Assembly: GCA_008933635.1 (NCBI GenBank)
Contig: WBUQ01000007.1
Span: forward strand, 1 to 64,000
Direction: 5' to 3'
Source of the DNA: Desulfobulbaceae bacterium
Lineage (GTDB): Bacteria > Desulfobacterota > Desulfobulbia > Desulfobulbales > Desulfocapsaceae
Length of the DNA stretch: 64,000 bases
Below, one piece after another: positions 1 through 10,512 of the stretch (positions are counted from its first letter, which is position 1; each line of letters begins with the position of its first letter). Made by a program: the position numbers and the translations under genes. The notes under the pieces are model-generated. The model was not told the origin of the DNA. It was given only the letters and a program-made list of their open reading frames with translations, and searched no databases.

Positions 1-1561
<1,561 letters not shown>

Positions 1562-2035
1562 ATGTTTGGCATCGGCTTGCCCGAAATGATCCTGATACTG
1601 GCCCTGGCGCTGATTGTCGTCGGTCCGGATAAATTGCCCGATCTCGCCCGTTCCCTCGCCAGGACCATTCTCGATCTGAAAAAGACCGCCGAAGGCCTGA
1701 AGGCCAGTTTTCGCGAGGAAGGCAATCCGCTCGATGAGATCCGCCCAGAACTGGAAGATGCCGCCCGCTCCCTGAAAAACAACCTGCTCGAACAACCGGC
1801 AACAGGCTGGGAGAAGGACGTCCCCTTCCCCGGTGTCAATCCGCCTCCCCCTGACGCTCCTCAGGCACCGCAGGCTGTGGTCGATGCCGAATTCACCGAG
1901 ATCGCCGGGCACGAATCCATCGATGAAGCGCACCACATCGAGATTCAACCTCCGGAGCCATCGTCACCGGAAGCACAACCTGCTGCCAATGAAGACAAGT
2001 CAGTTGCCCGGAACGGAGAAGATGACGGGAAATGA
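1562..2035 (+). CDS. tatB: Sec-independent protein translocase TatB
   Basis: Component of the twin-arginine translocase that exports folded, cofactor-loaded proteins across the inner membrane. The 157-residue protein begins MFGIGLPEMILILALALIVVG, the single N-terminal membrane helix typical of TatA/B. The hinge VGPDKLPDLARSLAR and a charged amphipathic helix follow, then an acidic Pro-rich tail. The Glu in the helix (GLPEM) and the longer tail favour TatB over TatA. ATG 1562 has a good site (GGAAGAGG) seven bases upstream. It overlaps tatC by 14 bp, so the two are translationally coupled. Confidence 0.93.
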   Translation: MFGIGLPEMILILALALIVVGPDKLPDLARSLARTILDLKKTAEGLKASFREEGNPLDEIRPELEDAARSLKNNLLEQPATGWEKDVPFPGVNPPPPDAPQAPQAVVDAEFTEIAGHESIDEAHHIEIQPPEPSSPEAQPAANEDKSVARNGEDDGK

Positions 2036-2795
2036 CCTCCAGGCGACGCTGCCTATCCTTGAACGGACCCTCGCCCTCTTCAGACCGCACCACCTCGAAT
2101 TGCGTCGGCGCCTGATCACATCGTTTGCGTCCATCCTGGTCTTTTCGGTAATTGCCTATCTCTTTGTCGAAAAGATCGCCGCCCTCCTGATCGTGCCGCT
2201 GAAAAACGCCAGCCCGCTGGTGAACAAACTGGTGTACACCAACCTGCCTGAAGCCTTTCTCTCCTACATCAAGCTGGCCTTCATGATCGGTCTTGCCGGC
2301 AGTTTCCCGGTCATCCTCTTCCAGGTATGGCGCTTCACCTCTCCGGGGCTGCGTCCGGATGAAAAGAAACTGGCAGTCATTGTCGTGTTCTGGGCAACGA
2401 TCCTGTTCGTCGGCGGGGCCTCCTTCGCCCTGTTCGCCGTGCTGCCGAGGATGCTGGTCTATTTCATGAGCTACGCCGGACCAGGCCTGGAACCACTCCC
2501 GAAACTCGGTCTCTACCTGACCTTCGTCGTCAGGATGATGATTACCTTCGGCCTCTCCTTTCAGATCCCCTTTCTGATGGTCATGGCCGGCAAGGCCGGC
2601 CTCGTAAGCGCCGATTATTTCAGGAGGAAGCGGTACTACTTCTATGCGGTGATCATCCTCCTCGCCTTCATGCTGTGCGCCGGGGATTTCATGGCCACGA
2701 CGCTGCTGGCCATCCCGCTCTTCGGCCTGTATGAGGCCGGTGTTTTTCTCAACGGAATTTTCTCGAAAAAGAAACGAGCAGCCGATGGCAATTGA
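2022..2795 (+). CDS. tatC: Sec-independent protein translocase TatC
   Basis: Multispanning receptor subunit of the Tat translocase. The 257-residue protein shows the family pattern HLELRRRLITSFASILVF near the N-terminus, a periplasmic loop with the conserved FTSPGLRPDEKK region, and about six hydrophobic spans. ATG 2022 lies inside the end of tatB behind GGAGAAG. A longer upstream extension in the same frame is out-of-frame tatB sequence and is rejected. Sulfate reducers use Tat for exporting hydrogenases and formate dehydrogenases, which fits this genome. The gene ends 4 bp from the convergent radical-SAM gene. Confidence 0.95.
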   Translation: MTGNDLQATLPILERTLALFRPHHLELRRRLITSFASILVFSVIAYLFVEKIAALLIVPLKNASPLVNKLVYTNLPEAFLSYIKLAFMIGLAGSFPVILFQVWRFTSPGLRPDEKKLAVIVVFWATILFVGGASFALFAVLPRMLVYFMSYAGPGLEPLPKLGLYLTFVVRMMITFGLSFQIPFLMVMAGKAGLVSADYFRRKRYYFYAVIILLAFMLCAGDFMATTLLAIPLFGLYEAGVFLNGIFSKKKRAADGN

Positions 2796-2799
2796 CCTT

Positions 2800-3804
2800 T
2801 CACCCGATTTCCTCTTTCAACAGGCAGCATGAGATCCGGTGGGTGGGCTTTCCGCCGGCGTCGTAATCGATGGTATCCGGCTGGAGCAGCTTGTTCATAA
2901 CGCAGCCCTCCGGGATGTCGAGGGAAAAAAACCTGTCCTCACGCAGGCCGCCGATCCTGACGAGACGATCCTCCTCGATGCGGTACGCATTGATCGGGTA
3001 ATCCTCGCAGAGGGGGCACTGGTAGACCCGGCCGTTCGGGAAGATGAAAAAATTTTCCGCCACCCTGCCGGCGCATTGGAAACCCTCTTCGTCATGAAGG
3101 AAAACCTTTGGATAGGTGACGTGGATGCCTCGAGCCGCAGCCTGGGCCGCCACCACCGGAACCACTGCCAGCCATTGCTCCCGGCTCACCTGCAGACTGA
3201 CATCGCCAGCCGCCGGCAAGGCCGAGCGTCCCCTCAACCCTATCACCTGGATGAAGAATCTGCTGATCCCGAGTTCCACCAGGAGTGGCACCATCCTCTC
3301 CAGGTGCTGGAGATTACGGCTGCTGACCGTATAGATGAGACTGGTCCGGAAACCCAACGCCTGGGCCTTTCGAATATTTTCGACACACACGGCGAAGACG
3401 CCGCTGCCCCGCAGCGGATCGTTGACGGCAGGGTCGGGACCATCGAGACTGAAACTGAGATAGTCGAGATCGGCCGGACTGGTTCTCTGCAGGAAATCAT
3501 GAAACAGATAGCCGTTCGAATCAACGGTGACATGAAAGCCGAGCTGTTTGGCATGGGCAACCGCCGCAGCCAGATCCGGATGCAGGGTCGGCTCGCCACC
3601 AAGAAAAATGACATTGCCTCTTTTACCCGGCGCAACGAACAACTTAAGCCAGCGCCTGATCGTTTCCAGGGACAGTGCCTCCCGGCCATGCTGATCCGGA
3701 TTGATATAGCAATGACTGCAGGAGAGATTGCAGGCGGTGAGGATATGAAAGAAGATGTTGCGCTCGCCCGGCTTGAAGGCGACGGTCCTGGCAACCTGGG
3801 TCAT
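2800..3804 (-). CDS. Radical SAM protein with C-terminal extra cysteine cluster
   Basis: A 334-residue radical S-adenosylmethionine enzyme. The 4Fe-4S motif CNLSCSHC (C25, C29, C32) is followed by a GGEPTLHPDL segment and the SFSLDGPD strand typical of the TIM-barrel core. The C-terminal third holds further cysteines (CAGR, CPLC, EGC, CC) in a SPASM/Twitch-like arrangement, suggesting auxiliary iron-sulfur clusters. I chose ATG 3804, which has AGGGAG upstream; the 75 upstream codons lie over the neighbouring deaminase gene. It follows the TadA-like gene by 43 bp in a presumed operon. The substrate is unknown; peptide or protein modification is one possibility for SPASM-type proteins. Confidence 0.85.
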   Translation of the reverse strand: MTQVARTVAFKPGERNIFFHILTACNLSCSHCYINPDQHGREALSLETIRRWLKLFVAPGKRGNVIFLGGEPTLHPDLAAAVAHAKQLGFHVTVDSNGYLFHDFLQRTSPADLDYLSFSLDGPDPAVNDPLRGSGVFAVCVENIRKAQALGFRTSLIYTVSSRNLQHLERMVPLLVELGISRFFIQVIGLRGRSALPAAGDVSLQVSREQWLAVVPVVAAQAAARGIHVTYPKVFLHDEEGFQCAGRVAENFFIFPNGRVYQCPLCEDYPINAYRIEEDRLVRIGGLREDRFFSLDIPEGCVMNKLLQPDTIDYDAGGKPTHRISCCLLKEEIG

Positions 3805-3847
3805 GATATCTCCCTGGGAAAAATGTTGAGCACGGGCCGCCTGCCCC

Positions 3848-4366
3848 TTACTGCTGGGCAAGGGTATAGCGGGCAAGGAGACTGTCCCGGAGATAGACGT
3901 TCTCTTCGTCGCGGAAGAACTCCCGGAACAGTTCAAGGCACTCCCGCCGCAGAACCGGTCCGACGATCTCGATCCGCCGACCGGCATAGAGCGGCGCCAG
4001 CGAAGACAGCGACAGACCTGTCCCCCCACCCATCACATCCTCATAGCCATAGACGACGCCTCCGACATTGCTTACCAGCATCGTCGCATAGCACATCAGG
4101 CAGGGTTCCATCGTCGTATAGATCATTACCCGGCTGAGGTCGAGCCCCGGAGCAACTGCAAACAGTGCCCTGAGGGCAACGATTTCCGCATGATCCAGTT
4201 CATTGCCCAGGCCTGCGCTGTTTTCCCTCGCCCCGGTGACGATGACCGAACCATTGTGAACGATTACGCAGCCTACCGGGAACTCCCTGCGATCAAGCGC
4301 CCTTCTCGCCTCAGCCAGGGCCTGCTGCATGAAATACTCATGCTGATCCGTTCCGCACCTGGTCAT
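3848..4366 (-). CDS. CMP/dCMP deaminase-family (TadA/GuaD-like) protein
   Basis: A 172-residue zinc-dependent deaminase of the cytidine deaminase superfamily. The catalytic HAE motif is at 59-61 and the zinc-binding PCLMC motif at 88-92, with the expected FPVGCVIV strand before them. Family members act on tRNA adenosine-34, guanine, or free nucleobases. The downstream sequence GYEDVMGGGTG departs from classical TadA, so guanine-deaminase-like or other nucleoside activity is equally possible. Start ATG 4366 has AGGAG upstream. It sits between the Zn-ribbon protein and the radical-SAM gene on the same strand. Confidence 0.82.
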   Translation of the reverse strand: MTRCGTDQHEYFMQQALAEARRALDRREFPVGCVIVHNGSVIVTGARENSAGLGNELDHAEIVALRALFAVAPGLDLSRVMIYTTMEPCLMCYATMLVSNVGGVVYGYEDVMGGGTGLSLSSLAPLYAGRRIEIVGPVLRRECLELFREFFRDEENVYLRDSLLARYTLAQQ

Positions 4367-4404
4367 CCGTCGCTCCTTTCTTTTTGGCACTCCCGACATG
4401 GAGT

Positions 4405-5658
4405 TCACAGTTTCCGGCCGAATTTCAGGGCCGCTGCGGCGATGGTGATGGCAGTCTGACGTTCGATCCGATCGTGACCAGCATCCCTGAACGGCAGGTA
4501 GACCAGCGAAACAGCCTCCGCCTGCAGCTCGAGGGCAGGCAGGCGCGGGAAGAGATCCCTCCTCGCCAGCGTCGCCTCGGCGAGAACCGATTTCAGCGAC
4601 TGCAGCGCTTCGCTTCGACACAGGGTAACCGGATACACTGTGCCCAGTTCGCCAGGTTCACCGTCGGCAATCCGCTTCTGCGACAGCGTGAAATAGTGGG
4701 CAACCTGCAGAAAAGAGGCCGGCGGCAGCTTGAAGGCGGGTATCCAGAAACTGAGTCGTCGCTGCTCATCCTCGGCCCGCACCACTACCGGTTGCCCGGT
4801 GAGACGGAGGAAATCGCCGAAGGTGCGCAACATCCCGCCATTTTCCTGTCGCAGGACGACCTTCCAGAACGGCACAGCCAGATCGGTCTCGGAGTCTGCC
4901 GGAACCCGGCCCCAATTCAGGGGGGAAAAACCACCTTCCTCTTCCTCCCACATCGTTTCGCAGTTGCGGCAATGCAGGACCAGGGCGTCCGGTTCGCCTT
5001 CCATCTGTGCCCCGCAGCGCGGGCAGAGCGTCGACAGAAACCTCGGCTCCCATTCTTTCCTGGAGGGAGCGGCGCCGGCTGCGAGATCATCCCAACCGGA
5101 ACTGTCCCGGGCTATCTCGGAGTTGGTTATGGCGTCGACAATGGCCTCACCTTTCCGGTAGACGGGGAGGTAGATCCGGCTCAGGGTGTCACCGATAAAC
5201 GCCCTGTGCCGTACCTCGCCGACCCTGTCGAGCATGAACAGTGCCGTCATTTTCACCGCCTGGGCGAAGATGTTTTCCAGCTTGACCTGGCGACCGACAA
5301 AACCGCCGGCCGCAGCGGCCGTCAACTGCCGAAGCCGCATCGCCTGCGGCCTCAGACCAAGGGAAAGGGGAAAGCGGTCGCTGGCGAGGGCGATCCTGGT
5401 GGTGTCGATGATCGCATGCCTGACCTCGTGCCCCTGGCACTGGTACATACAGCCCTTGAAGCGGATGTAAGGGATGTACACGAGGTCTTCCGCACTGATC
5501 CCGGCGGGAGGACGTGCCGGCAGGAGAAAGCGCAGGGTGGTTCCCCCGACCATATAGTTCCGAACGCCACAGAAAGGGCAGCCCACCAGCCTGTCGGCCT
5601 CGTGCAGGACAATAGGGGCACCGCAGGTCGGGCACTTCTGCTCGATAACGAGATCCAT
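4405..5658 (-). CDS. Zinc-ribbon protein, partner of the SPFH protein
   Basis: A 417-residue soluble protein of unknown biochemical role. It opens with a zinc ribbon (CPTCG at about 9-13 and CPFCG at about 27-31) and has a second ribbon mid-protein (CPRCG followed by CRNC). The remainder has no motif I can name. It starts 6 bp after the SPFH/zinc-ribbon gene, with AGGAGG immediately before ATG 5658, so the two are almost certainly co-transcribed and likely to work together. The ribbons suggest metal-stabilised protein or nucleic-acid contacts; this is inference. Confidence 0.75.
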   Translation of the reverse strand: MDLVIEQKCPTCGAPIVLHEADRLVGCPFCGVRNYMVGGTTLRFLLPARPPAGISAEDLVYIPYIRFKGCMYQCQGHEVRHAIIDTTRIALASDRFPLSLGLRPQAMRLRQLTAAAAGGFVGRQVKLENIFAQAVKMTALFMLDRVGEVRHRAFIGDTLSRIYLPVYRKGEAIVDAITNSEIARDSSGWDDLAAGAAPSRKEWEPRFLSTLCPRCGAQMEGEPDALVLHCRNCETMWEEEEGGFSPLNWGRVPADSETDLAVPFWKVVLRQENGGMLRTFGDFLRLTGQPVVVRAEDEQRRLSFWIPAFKLPPASFLQVAHYFTLSQKRIADGEPGELGTVYPVTLCRSEALQSLKSVLAEATLARRDLFPRLPALELQAEAVSLVYLPFRDAGHDRIERQTAITIAAAALKFGRKL

Positions 5659-5664
5659 GACCTC

Positions 5665-6795
5665 CTACAGCCGTTTGCCGCAATGATTGCAGAACAGGGC
5701 CCCGGGCAGGTTTTCGCCGCGGCATTCAGGACACTGCGAAACGGCCAATCCCTGATCGGCAGGCTTACCGCACTGTGAGCAGAATCTGGCCTTGGGCGAG
5801 AGATTCTTGCCGCAATGCCGGCACTGACTGAGAATGACCTGTTGATGGCCGCAGACAGGGCAAAAACGAGCATCCTCCGGGATGGCATTACGGCAGTCGG
5901 GACAGATCATCTTGGGCCCCACTTCCGCCTGGGGAGAGACCGGAGAGGCGGCCAGATTTTTTGCGAACATCGCCGGCAGCATCAGTCCCATGCCCATGCC
6001 GACCCCGGCTCCCGCCTCACCCTGACTCGATGCAGCCTTCTCCATGGCCATGGCCGCTTTCATCTGGACAAATTTTTCCATATCCTTGATCGCATTCATC
6101 CGGCCCTGTTCGTCGATTGCCTTCTGCACTTCTTCCGGCGGAGTGATCGAAGTGATATAGAGATGGCTGAGTCTGAGCCCGAAATGGCCGAAATCCTCGA
6201 CCAGCCTTTTCTGCAGGTCGATCGAAAATGCCTCGAACTGCCCGGGGAGGTTCAGGATGGTATCGAGTTTTTCTCCCAGGTAATCGTTGAATCGGGAGAC
6301 AATGATCTTTTTCAGGTAGGCCTCGATATCATCGGTGTCGAGGCTGGCCATTGTGCCGACCATGGCATTGATGAACAGGACCGGCTGGACGATCTGGATA
6401 TTGTACACCCCATGGGCGCGGAGCCGGATAAGACCGAGTTCCGTATCCCTGAAGGCAACCGGATCCATGGTCCCCCACTTCAGATCGGTGAAATACTTGA
6501 GGTTGACCATGTAGACTTCAGCGCGCAACGGGCTGTCACCGCGCCAGGGTATGGAGAGGATCTTGGTCAGGATCGGCAGATTGGCGGTTTTCAGGGTATG
6601 CCGACCAGGCCCGAAGGCATCGCAAGCCTTGCCTTTATAGAACAGAACCGCCGCCTGGCTGTCACGCACGGTCAGCTGGGCGCCATATTTGATTTCACCG
6701 GAACCCTCTTCCGGCAGGCGGTGCACCAGTTCCTTGCCGCTCTCGTCAAACCATTCGATATTCTCCAGAAACAGCCCGCCCTCAAACCTGTTCAT
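5665..6795 (-). CDS. SPFH (band-7) domain protein with three C-terminal zinc ribbons
   Basis: A 376-residue protein of the SPFH/stomatin superfamily type often annotated virion core protein-like. The SPFH domain spans roughly residues 25-240 (VLFYKGKACDAFGPGRHTL and a coiled segment VQKAIDEQGRMNAI). A Met/Gly-rich linker (GVGMGMGLMLPAMF) follows, then three CxxC...CxxC ribbons (CPDC/CPVC, CRHC/CSQC, CPEC/CNHC). There is no transmembrane helix, so it probably assembles peripherally on membrane or forms oligomers. ATG 6795 is preceded by GAGG. It is the first gene of the four-gene minus-strand cluster ending with the radical-SAM gene. Confidence 0.82.
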   Translation of the reverse strand: MNRFEGGLFLENIEWFDESGKELVHRLPEEGSGEIKYGAQLTVRDSQAAVLFYKGKACDAFGPGRHTLKTANLPILTKILSIPWRGDSPLRAEVYMVNLKYFTDLKWGTMDPVAFRDTELGLIRLRAHGVYNIQIVQPVLFINAMVGTMASLDTDDIEAYLKKIIVSRFNDYLGEKLDTILNLPGQFEAFSIDLQKRLVEDFGHFGLRLSHLYITSITPPEEVQKAIDEQGRMNAIKDMEKFVQMKAAMAMEKAASSQGEAGAGVGMGMGLMLPAMFAKNLAASPVSPQAEVGPKMICPDCRNAIPEDARFCPVCGHQQVILSQCRHCGKNLSPKARFCSQCGKPADQGLAVSQCPECRGENLPGALFCNHCGKRL

Positions 6796-6935
6796 AGTAA
6801 CCTCATCGACTGTGAGTGTGCATGGAATCGGCCGGAAACACTTTTGTTCGCTCCGGCCCTTTGCAGAAGGCTGCAAAGAAATTATATTACCTCCGCAGAC
6901 CATTGAAATACAAGAATGCCCTTGGAGATTGAAAG

Positions 6936-7280
6936 ATGAATTTTAAAGATCAGTGGAACCTTGAGACCGCATTGAAGATCCTGCAGCACCAGACCGTCGA
7001 TTCCCAGATCTGGGCTGAAGCGGTGGAGTGGCTGATGCTGTTCGGTCCGCCGGAAATCAAGGACCTCCTGCTCAAGGCCTCCGGCATCGCCACCGAGACC
7101 TATTTCCCCGAACTGAAACCGATATATCACAGTGCGGAAGGAGAGCCGTATTACAATATCGCCGCCCTTGCCCGTGCCCTTGGCATCTCTGAGGAAGACG
7201 CCCAGGAGATTATCCGCAAGAAAGAACGGGAACATCAGATGCACCATCTCGCCTCCGGAGGATCCGAAACGGTACATTGA
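6936..7280 (+). CDS. Conserved-looking hypothetical protein, 114 aa
   Basis: A small soluble protein that I do not recognise. It has balanced composition, a helical pattern and a C-terminal segment YYNIAALARALGISEEDAQEI resembling a helix-turn-helix or UBA-like fold with low certainty. ATG 6936 has GGAG nine bases upstream and codon use like the neighbours. It is divergent from the SPFH gene and ends just before a strong hairpin that faces the convergent fmdB-like gene. Confidence 0.7.
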   Translation: MNFKDQWNLETALKILQHQTVDSQIWAEAVEWLMLFGPPEIKDLLLKASGIATETYFPELKPIYHSAEGEPYYNIAALARALGISEEDAQEIIRKKEREHQMHHLASGGSETVH

Positions 7281-7294
7281 TTCCTGGGCCATCC

Positions 7295-7325
7295 AAGCCA
7301 ATCGCCCGTAACCGGCGATTGGCTT
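7295..7325. terminator. Hairpin between convergent genes (likely bidirectional terminator)
   Basis: AAGCCAATCGCC (7295-7306) and GGCGATTGGCTT (7314-7325) form a perfect 12-bp stem with a 7-nt loop. No long T-tract follows on either strand, so termination efficiency is uncertain. Its position between two convergent stop codons supports the role. Confidence 0.6.
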
Positions 7326-7344
7326 GCGAAATCATACTGTCACT

Positions 7345-7842
7345 TCAGTCAGGCTGGAGGTCGTACAGGGTTTCATCATGGACCGGACGCCTTCGGCCGG
7401 CAGCAGTCTTCTTCTTCAGGGATTCAAAGGAAAGGTCGCCGTCTTCCAACACATCCCCCATGTCCCTTTCGATTTCCTCCGGATCCTCGCCTGCTTCCAT
7501 TCGGGAGAGCGCCTCTTCCATATTGCCGCCGAGATCCACACCGGTTTCCTGACTGAACCGGCGCATCAGCGAGGCCATCTGCCGCGGATCGTCCTCGTTC
7601 ATCCCTTCGGCCTCCTTCATCAGACGGGCGAAGGCCTTCTCCATCCTGCTCTCATCTATTCCATCCAGGGGATCTTCACTCTCCGTGCCGCCCCTGCTGA
7701 TAGTGGCGAACGCAGACATCTGCTTGGCCAGTTTCTCCTTGCCGCAACGGGGGCATGACGGGATGGTCGTGGTATCTATTCTGCGCGAAAAGAAATTGAA
7801 GATGACATTGCATCTGTCACAGAAAAATTCGTAGATCGGCAT
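7345..7842 (-). CDS. FmdB-family zinc-ribbon regulatory protein
   Basis: A 165-residue protein starting MPIYEFFCDRC, with the second half of the ribbon CPRCG about 22 residues later; this is the FmdB/CxxC-CxxC small zinc-ribbon signature. The C-terminal two thirds are acidic and rich in Met/Glu (EEALSRMEAGEDPEEIERDMG), longer than the minimal 70-110-residue FmdB proteins. FmdB members are usually described as putative regulators without a firm function. It lies 61 bp downstream of aroB on the same strand. Confidence 0.83.
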   Translation of the reverse strand: MPIYEFFCDRCNVIFNFFSRRIDTTTIPSCPRCGKEKLAKQMSAFATISRGGTESEDPLDGIDESRMEKAFARLMKEAEGMNEDDPRQMASLMRRFSQETGVDLGGNMEEALSRMEAGEDPEEIERDMGDVLEDGDLSFESLKKKTAAGRRRPVHDETLYDLQPD

Positions 7843-7903
7843 TCATTCACCCTGATTGAGCAGTGTTTTTCAGTACAATCCGTGCAATCGACGTTTCTGT
7901 CGA

Positions 7904-8974
7904 TCAGAGCACCTGATCGAGTTGCTGGTCCGTGATTTGGTCAGTTATACATGTGGAACCAATGGCAGTCGGCAGAATGTAGAAGATCCTGCCGGCAACC
8001 GCCTTCTTGTCCGTTTTCAGATAGGTCTTGATCAGGTTTCTGTCAAGACCCTCGGGAACCGCTACCGGCAGACCGTAATTCGCGATCAGCGAGAAAATCC
8101 TCTCTCCCTCCTGTTTCTCCAGCATCCCCTTGGCAACGGCGATCCTGGCCGCCGCAACCATGCCTATCGCGACGGCGGCACCATGGCTGATCGCAAACGA
8201 AGATGCCGCCTCGACCGCATGACCGATGGTGTGGCCGTAATTCAGGATGCGCCGCAATCCACCTTCCCGTTCGTCCTGTTCGACAACATCTGCCTTGATC
8301 GTGCAGCAGGTTCTGATCATTTCCCCGACGTCGGCTGAATCCAGCGCCAGTATCCCTGCACGACGCCTTTCGAGAAAATTGAAGAATGCCGGATCTCGGA
8401 TGACGCCGTACTTGATCACCTCTGCCAACCCGCAGAGCAGGTCGGTCCGATCCAGGGTTGACAGCACAGCAGGATCGATATGGACCGACTTCGGCTGGTA
8501 AAAGGTGCCGACGAGGTTCTTCCCCTCAGGGATGTCGACGCCGGTTTTCCCGCCGACCGAACTGTCCACCTGGGCGAGAAGCGTTGTCGGCACCTGGATG
8601 AAGGGTATCCCACGCATGTAGATTGAGGCCAGAAAACCGGTGATATCCCCGACAACTCCACCGCCCAGAGCGATCAATCCGTCCTTGCGATCGTAACCGG
8701 AGGCGGCGAGACGGCTGGCAAGGCTTGCGATCGTTTCGAGGTTCTTGCTCGCTTCGCCATGGCGAAAGACCAGGAGATCGGATTGCAGTCCAGCTTTCCG
8801 CAGGTTTGCCAAGACAGCCTGGCCGTACAGCCCTGCAACCCTGTCATCGGTGATCACGGCGAAACGATTTGCAACCTGGCGTCTTACCAGATCCTCCCCA
8901 AGCGTTGCCAGGCACCCCTTTTCAATCCGAATCGGATAGCTTCTTTCGCCGAGTCCAACCTGAATTTCAGTCAT
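7904..8974 (-). CDS. aroB: 3-dehydroquinate synthase
   Basis: Converts DAHP to 3-dehydroquinate in the shikimate pathway, using NAD and a divalent metal. The 356-residue protein contains the NAD-binding GGGVVGDITGFLAS segment, the QVPTTLLAQVDSSVGGKTGVD block and metal-ligand motifs E...NYGHTIGHAVE and SHGAAVAIGM. ATG 8974 has AGGGACAGGG upstream; a further in-frame ATG at 9001 is next to the sat terminator and has no ribosome site. Adjacent to sat on the same strand but separated by a terminator, so expressed independently. Confidence 0.96.
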   Translation of the reverse strand: MTEIQVGLGERSYPIRIEKGCLATLGEDLVRRQVANRFAVITDDRVAGLYGQAVLANLRKAGLQSDLLVFRHGEASKNLETIASLASRLAASGYDRKDGLIALGGGVVGDITGFLASIYMRGIPFIQVPTTLLAQVDSSVGGKTGVDIPEGKNLVGTFYQPKSVHIDPAVLSTLDRTDLLCGLAEVIKYGVIRDPAFFNFLERRRAGILALDSADVGEMIRTCCTIKADVVEQDEREGGLRRILNYGHTIGHAVEAASSFAISHGAAVAIGMVAAARIAVAKGMLEKQEGERIFSLIANYGLPVAVPEGLDRNLIKTYLKTDKKAVAGRIFYILPTAIGSTCITDQITDQQLDQVL

Positions 8975-9009
8975 ACCCTGTCCCTCATCCCTGACCAGCA
9001 TGTTGGAAG

Positions 9010-9050
9010 AAAAAAAAAGGAGATACTCCCCGCGAGGGAAGTATCTCCTT
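9010..9050 (-). terminator. Rho-independent terminator of sat
   Basis: AAGGAGATACT (9017-9027) pairs with AGTATCTCCTT (9040-9050), with extra CCC/GGG pairs inside. The A-run at 9010-9018 becomes a U-tract on the minus-strand transcript, right after the sat stop codon. Confidence 0.9.
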
Positions 9051-9071
9051 GAGTACAGCAGAAATCAGAAA

Positions 9072-10349
9072 TTACATCTTGGCGCCGGAGGCCGCACCCT
9101 GCATCTTGACCTCAACCTTCTCGGTCAGACCCTCATAGTACGCACGCAGGTGGGTCAGTACCTCGTCGCGTCCAAAGTGGTCAACAACCTCTGCACCCTC
9201 GGAAAGGGCCTTGCGGAGCTTGGTGCCGGAGAGGATGACACGGTCATCCTTGGTGTGGTTACAGGTACGCAGGGAAGCCATACCATCACACTTATGGCAG
9301 TAGAAGGTCCAGTCGATCTTCATCGGTGCACACAGCAGATCCTTGCCGGGATCGCCGGTTACCGGGATGCGATCGAAGATATCCTGGGCCTCGAACAGGC
9401 CGTAGAAATCGCCAACACCGGCATGGTCACGACCGATCAGCATCCTGTTGACGCCGTAGTTCTGGCGGAAGGTGGCATGGAGCAGGCCTTCGCGCGGTCC
9501 GGCATAACGCATATCCAGCGGATAACCGGCGCTGATGACGTTCTCCTTGACGAAATAGTTCTCGATCAGGATGTCGATGGCCTTGATCCGGACAGGTGCA
9601 GGAATGTCACCGGGCTTCAGGTTGCCGATCAGGGAATGGATCAGAACGCCGTCACAGACTTCGACAGCGATCTTGGCAAGATACTCATGGGAACGATGCA
9701 TCGGGTTGCGCAGCTGCAGCGCGGCAACGTCTTTCCAGCCACGCTCGTCAAACATGGAGCGAACCTGGGCCGGGGTCAGATAGACACCGGGATACTCGGC
9801 AGGATACTCACCCTCGGAGAGAACCTTGACCGGACCGGCAATGTTGAACTCCTTCTGAGCCATGACCATCTGTACACCGGGATGATCCTCAAGAGCGACC
9901 TTCCAGAATTTCTCGTCAGAAGAATCCTCGCCCATGCCCTTGAAGACTTTCTCACATTCAAACTTCTTGTCAGCGTCGGTCATCTCGTACTTCTCAGTGA
10001 CCTTCATGGTAGCAAAGGTCTGGCCCTTGCGAACGAGCGCGATCTCATCGCCTTCCTTGATAGCGGCTGCGTCAGCTGCAGAGATGTCCAGGGTGATCGG
10101 TACAGGCCAGAAGGTACCGTCAGCCATCTGGAAATTCTCGCAAACGCCCTTCCAATCGGCCTTGGTCATAAAACCGGAGAGGGGGCTGAAACCGCCGATG
10201 CCCATCATGATCAGATCGCCTTTGGCGCGAGCAGAGATCTCAATCTGCTTCAGGCCAGCCGCTTTCTTCAACTCTGCATCACGCTCGCTACCAGTAAGCA
10301 AAGCACATACCAAGCCTTTTCCACCGTGAGGTGCAACCAGTTTTGACAT
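9072..10349 (-). CDS. sat: Sulfate adenylyltransferase (ATP sulfurylase), dissimilatory type
   Basis: Activates sulfate with ATP to adenosine phosphosulfate, the first step of dissimilatory sulfate reduction, in the cytoplasm. The 425-residue protein has the nucleotide-binding [12 protein letters not shown] motif near 212-223 and the GRDHAG motif near 300. A Cys/His cluster CHKC...C.H near the C-terminus matches zinc-binding ATP sulfurylases of sulfate reducers. ATG 10349 follows AGAGGAAAT. Single-gene transcription is indicated by the strong terminator after it. This is the best metabolic marker in the window for a sulfate- or sulfur-metabolising organism. Confidence 0.97.
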   Translation of the reverse strand: MSKLVAPHGGKGLVCALLTGSERDAELKKAAGLKQIEISARAKGDLIMMGIGGFSPLSGFMTKADWKGVCENFQMADGTFWPVPITLDISAADAAAIKEGDEIALVRKGQTFATMKVTEKYEMTDADKKFECEKVFKGMGEDSSDEKFWKVALEDHPGVQMVMAQKEFNIAGPVKVLSEGEYPAEYPGVYLTPAQVRSMFDERGWKDVAALQLRNPMHRSHEYLAKIAVEVCDGVLIHSLIGNLKPGDIPAPVRIKAIDILIENYFVKENVISAGYPLDMRYAGPREGLLHATFRQNYGVNRMLIGRDHAGVGDFYGLFEAQDIFDRIPVTGDPGKDLLCAPMKIDWTFYCHKCDGMASLRTCNHTKDDRVILSGTKLRKALSEGAEVVDHFGRDEVLTHLRAYYEGLTEKVEVKMQGAASGAKM

Positions 10350-10512
10350 AGATTTCCTCTTTCTTTTGATGGTTAAATCATACGCCGTACGCAAACGACT
10401 GCATACGACAACATAATGAATCTGCGTTCAGTCACGAGGTTCCATTTACAAAAAAATAGAGCCAAAAGTCAAGGGAAAACATCAGGGCGCAAACGGCGGA
10501 ACCTGGCTTTCG

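Noticed and set aside
2839..4137. Long plus-strand frame of 432 codons
   Set aside because: Antisense to the radical-SAM and deaminase genes, which have full motif sets; composition artefact of GC-rich DNA.
9000..10346. Plus-strand frame opposite sat
   Set aside because: Shadow of the well-conserved ATP sulfurylase gene.
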